64,000 nucleotides of DNA, from contig JAEWQV010000016.1 of the NCBI GenBank assembly GCA_023399055.1, positions 124,001 to 188,000 on the forward strand, read 5' to 3'. This document shows, in pieces, positions 61,795 through 64,000 of this stretch. Made by a program: the position numbers and the translations under genes. The notes under the pieces are model-generated. The model was given only the letters and a program-made list of their open reading frames with translations, was not told the DNA's origin and did no database searches. The first letter of the stretch is position 1. The number at the start of each line of letters is the position of its first letter. The stretch is from Bacillota bacterium (lineage in GTDB: Bacteria > Bacillota > Clostridia > Lachnospirales > Lachnospiraceae).

Positions 61795-61858
61795 GTTGAT
61801 AAGGGGAAGGAGGTGGGGCCACATTTTTTGTGACACCAACCTCCTTCCCCTTATCAAC
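61795..61858. terminator. Strong palindromic terminator, TGTCA-family-like (copy 4)
   Basis: A perfect 20-bp stem: GTTGATAAGGGGAAGGAGGT pairs with ACCTCCTTCCCCTTATCAAC, with an inner CCACA/TGTG part. TTTTACTT follows on the plus strand, and it also serves the convergent nucleotidyltransferase gene. Confidence 0.85.
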
Positions 61859-61860
61859 TT

Positions 61861-62640
61861 TTACTTCCTTATAAATAGTGTAGTGTTTAAATTCAATTTC
61901 ATCCATTCAAAGAAGGGAAGATTAAACAGACACTTGATATCTTCTTCTATATTTTCTACTACAAAATCTAATATTTTGATTATATAGCTGTTAGCAGTGG
62001 TAAAGCCATCTTTATTTAAATTATCAGTGATTAACATTAGCCAAGAGAATTGTTCGTCAGGGACGATTTCATTAATCTTCTTCAATCCCAAATAAGCATA
62101 TTCCTTATCATATAAATAACGTAATAGTATAGCACTAGAATTAATGGTACTGGATAGTATCTGCGAAGCCCAGGGATAGTTCTTACGGCAAAAGGCTCCA
62201 TCAGCCTCAATAAAATAATATAGGGCATCGTTAAAATTATAAGCTAATTGCTCTTTGGTTATGATTTTAGACTCGCCAACGTAATTATCAAACTTATGGT
62301 TGGGATCATAAATAACCTTAGCCTTATCGGTGTGAGGCAGTGTATCTTCTGTTACGGTATATAAATCGAAATGTAAACCGTTATCATAGATGGCAACGAT
62401 TTGCTCAGCAACGAAAAAAGTGTGTTCCACATATAGAACAGGTAAATAACTCTGGAGATACTCCATTCTCTTTTCTAGGAATAACTCTAAACAGTCCTTT
62501 TTCACAACGACGTACATATCAACGTCAGAGTATTCGTCATCATCCCCTCGTCCTATGGAACCTTTCAATAAAATTGCTTCACAAAGCCCGTCGGCAATTA
62601 TTACTTCACTAACTTTTTTAATTGATTCGTAAGTTCTCAT
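61861..62640 (-). CDS. Nucleotidyltransferase-domain protein
   Basis: The 259-residue protein has a polymerase-beta-type nucleotidyltransferase motif, LLKGSIGRGDDDEYSDVDM (GS...DxD), near residues 24-42, and a helical C-terminal domain. The layout is like aminoglycoside or lincosamide nucleotidyltransferases, but a resistance function is not shown. AGGAGG precedes the ATG. It forms a separate unit, with the lipoprotein gene just upstream on the same strand. Confidence 0.75.
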   Translation of the reverse strand: MRTYESIKKVSEVIIADGLCEAILLKGSIGRGDDDEYSDVDMYVVVKKDCLELFLEKRMEYLQSYLPVLYVEHTFFVAEQIVAIYDNGLHFDLYTVTEDTLPHTDKAKVIYDPNHKFDNYVGESKIITKEQLAYNFNDALYYFIEADGAFCRKNYPWASQILSSTINSSAILLRYLYDKEYAYLGLKKINEIVPDEQFSWLMLITDNLNKDGFTTANSYIIKILDFVVENIEEDIKCLFNLPFFEWMKLNLNTTLFIRK

Positions 62641-62668
62641 TCTTATCCTCCTGTATCGTTAATTCATT

Positions 62669-63322
62669 TTAATTTGCATTAGGCCAGTCAGTTGAGACAG
62701 CAATTACTTCTCCTTCTTTTACAAAAGCTAAAAGGCCAATGCAGCTTCCGTCATAATTATCGTTTTGGTCATCAGAAGTTAAAGTTGCATTGTATTGATA
62801 AAGAGTGTCGAAGCCAAGCATTGCTACTGGACCTATTTCGCAGCTTAATAAAAAGCTGCTTATTTTCTTATCAACACCAATTTCATCTTTTGAATATTCA
62901 TCAAAGGGGAGGTCCAAACTTCTTATCTCATCTTCTTTCATTCCAACCTTTATTCCGTAATTTAACTCATAAGTATTGTCTATGAGAAGGATGGAATAGA
63001 TATCATTATCATTGATAGAAATATATATAATGCCATTTCCTGTGTAATATGTAAAGCGTCCATTAGATCTTTCTTCAGAAAAAGTGATATCAAATTCCTC
63101 TTCGCTAGTTTCTCCAATCTGTTCCATGGATACAGTATAGAATGGATTAGTATCTAACAAGGAATGATTTTTAATTAAAATGGAATCACTAGAAATGGAA
63201 TCACTAGAAATGGATTCAATAGAAGTCGAATCATGGGTTATAGCGGCTTTTTTACTACAACTATTTCCTGACATTATTACAATAAGTAAAAGAATAACGA
63301 TGCTAATTATTTTTTTATTCAT
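62669..63322 (-). CDS. Putative lipoprotein of unknown function
   Basis: The protein has 217 residues. The signal IISIVILLLIVIMSGNSC ends in a weak lipobox (GNSC), followed by a Ser/Ile repeat (SIESISSDSISSDSIL) encoded by tandem GGAATCACTAGAAAT units. The rest is acidic, with no family I recognise. ATG 63322 has GGAGG eight bases upstream; ATG 63334 overlaps that site. 28 bases separate its stop from the nucleotidyltransferase start, so the two may be co-transcribed. Confidence 0.62.
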   Translation of the reverse strand: MNKKIISIVILLLIVIMSGNSCSKKAAITHDSTSIESISSDSISSDSILIKNHSLLDTNPFYTVSMEQIGETSEEEFDITFSEERSNGRFTYYTGNGIIYISINDNDIYSILLIDNTYELNYGIKVGMKEDEIRSLDLPFDEYSKDEIGVDKKISSFLLSCEIGPVAMLGFDTLYQYNATLTSDDQNDNYDGSCIGLLAFVKEGEVIAVSTDWPNAN

Positions 63323-63616
63323 ATAGTCCTCCATTACTTTTCTTAAAGTTTATTTTACCAATAATTATATAGTCAGACAAGAAAATATTGTAACAAAAAA
63401 ATACTTATTGATTATTTAAGAATGGTCGAAATAATAGTTAGTGTCAACTAATGTAAGCTACAAAGTTTATATTATAAACTTTAACGTGCAGTAATTGTCG
63501 TTTTTTAAGATAAATGAAGGATTTTTCGCAAAAATGATTGCAAAGAATTCTAAATTGATTTATACTTCATCTCAATTTAAATAGTGAATAATAAAATTTA
63601 TATATGGAGGACAAAT

Positions 63617-64000
63617 ATGAACAGGAGAACGGACAAAACCAAGTTAAGCCTCTCAAAAATACTTTCTTTTTTTCGTAAAGTGAAAACAACAAAAGCTCAT
63701 ATTCAAAAGGAGATTGAGAAAAATGGAATAAGTAAATCAGAAATTGCTAGGTTTCGTAAAATTGGATTTAAGTTATTGCTGGCGTTTTTATTTCCAGTTA
63801 TCTTATTAATGACTTTTGGTATTATGACCTACAATAAATCAAAAGATGCAATTATAAGTAATTATAAGGAAAGTACCGCGGATACCATGAATGCATTAAG
63901 TGATTATATTACGTTTGCATTTGATGCGGTAGAGAACGAATCACTTCTTTTGCAGTTTGATTCTAACTTAAATACATACTTTGGTTCTGCAGACGCAGAG
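63617..64000 (+). CDS. Methyl-accepting chemotaxis protein, N-terminal part (3' end outside window)
   Basis: ATGGAGGAC lies before the ATG, and the frame is open to the window edge (128 codons). An unusually long basic cytoplasmic N-terminus of about 55 residues precedes a membrane helix (LLLAFLFPVILLMTFGIM), then the start of an extracellular sensor domain (SKDAIISNYKESTADTMNAL). The helix-plus-cache start is typical of chemotaxis receptors or of sensor kinases; chemotaxis receptor is favoured but the signalling domain is not visible. The 280-base gap before it (63335-63616) is AT-rich and shows no gene. Confidence 0.6.
   Translation, partial: MNRRTDKTKLSLSKILSFFRKVKTTKAHIQKEIEKNGISKSEIARFRKIGFKLLLAFLFPVILLMTFGIMTYNKSKDAIISNYKESTADTMNALSDYITFAFDAVENESLLLQFDSNLNTYFGSADAE

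Noticed and set aside
1..64000. CRISPR arrays, rRNA or tRNA genes
   Set aside because: No regularly spaced identical repeats of CRISPR size and no tRNA- or rRNA-like sequences were noticed by eye; a tRNA/CRISPR scan would settle it.

Overview
The window looks like the chromosome of a low-GC, carbohydrate-degrading Firmicute, most likely a Lachnospiraceae (Clostridium cluster XIVa) anaerobe close to Lachnoclostridium/Anaerocolumna. The grounds are AGGAGG ribosome sites, AT-rich codon use, four CUT1 sugar ABC importers (each with a lipoprotein binding protein and two permeases), two YesM/YesN-type two-component systems, LacI- and ArsR-type sugar regulators, and large Rhs/YD-repeat and chemotaxis genes. 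This is inference from gene content; no rRNA or tRNA gene is in the window.

Layout. (1) 1-6911: the 3' part of a RiPP (ribosomally made, post-translationally modified peptide) operon. It holds the C-terminus of a TOMM YcaO cyclodehydratase, a tandem SagB-like nitroreductase protein, a stand-alone lantibiotic-dehydratase C-terminal (SpaB_C) protein, a second SagB-type dehydrogenase, an ocin-ThiF-like leader-binding protein and a full-length E. coli-type YcaO with an added cysteine motif. The set matches azole plus dehydroamino-acid chemistry (thiopeptide/pyritide-like). The precursor gene and dehydratase would lie upstream of the window. (2) 7053-7580: a DUF7010-like membrane protein. (3) 7727-18447: an isomaltosaccharide/dextran locus, with a YesMN two-component system divergent from binding protein, two permeases, cytoplasmic GH66 and GH13_31 alpha-1,6-glucosidase. 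(4) 18591-21754: a small secreted cysteine-containing peptide with an FtsX-type ABC transporter. (5) 21932-30173: an Rhs polymorphic-toxin locus interrupted by an in-frame TAG, followed by an AT-rich set of displaced toxin tips, toxin fragments and immunity-like genes, including a 310-bp duplication. (6) 30401-35387: response regulator, histidine kinase, ATPase and large FtsX permease of the antimicrobial-peptide detoxification type, with a structured leader before the ATPase gene. (7) 35514-40071: an ArsR-like regulator with a large C-terminal domain, divergent from a third sugar importer. (8) 40413-46554: LacI regulator, fourth importer and cyclomaltodextrinase, with a palindromic operator. 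(9) 46824-61790: a single long regulon with YesMN, importer, GH51 arabinofuranosidase, GH2, Zn-dependent dehydrogenase, split transketolase, GarR-like reductase and glycerate kinase, closed by a 20-bp-stem terminator. (10) 61861-64000: a nucleotidyltransferase, a lipoprotein and the start of a chemotaxis receptor.

The sugar loci share one logic: a sensor or repressor next to an importer and cytoplasmic hydrolases, often with a hairpin between the binding-protein and permease genes. The candidates most likely to be undescribed are the RiPP operon with its E. coli-type YcaO and the arabinoside operon, which appears to route sugar carbon through a split transketolase and glycerate. Repeated TGTCA-core palindromes at operon ends and a 200-bp MITE-like palindrome are further unexplained structure.
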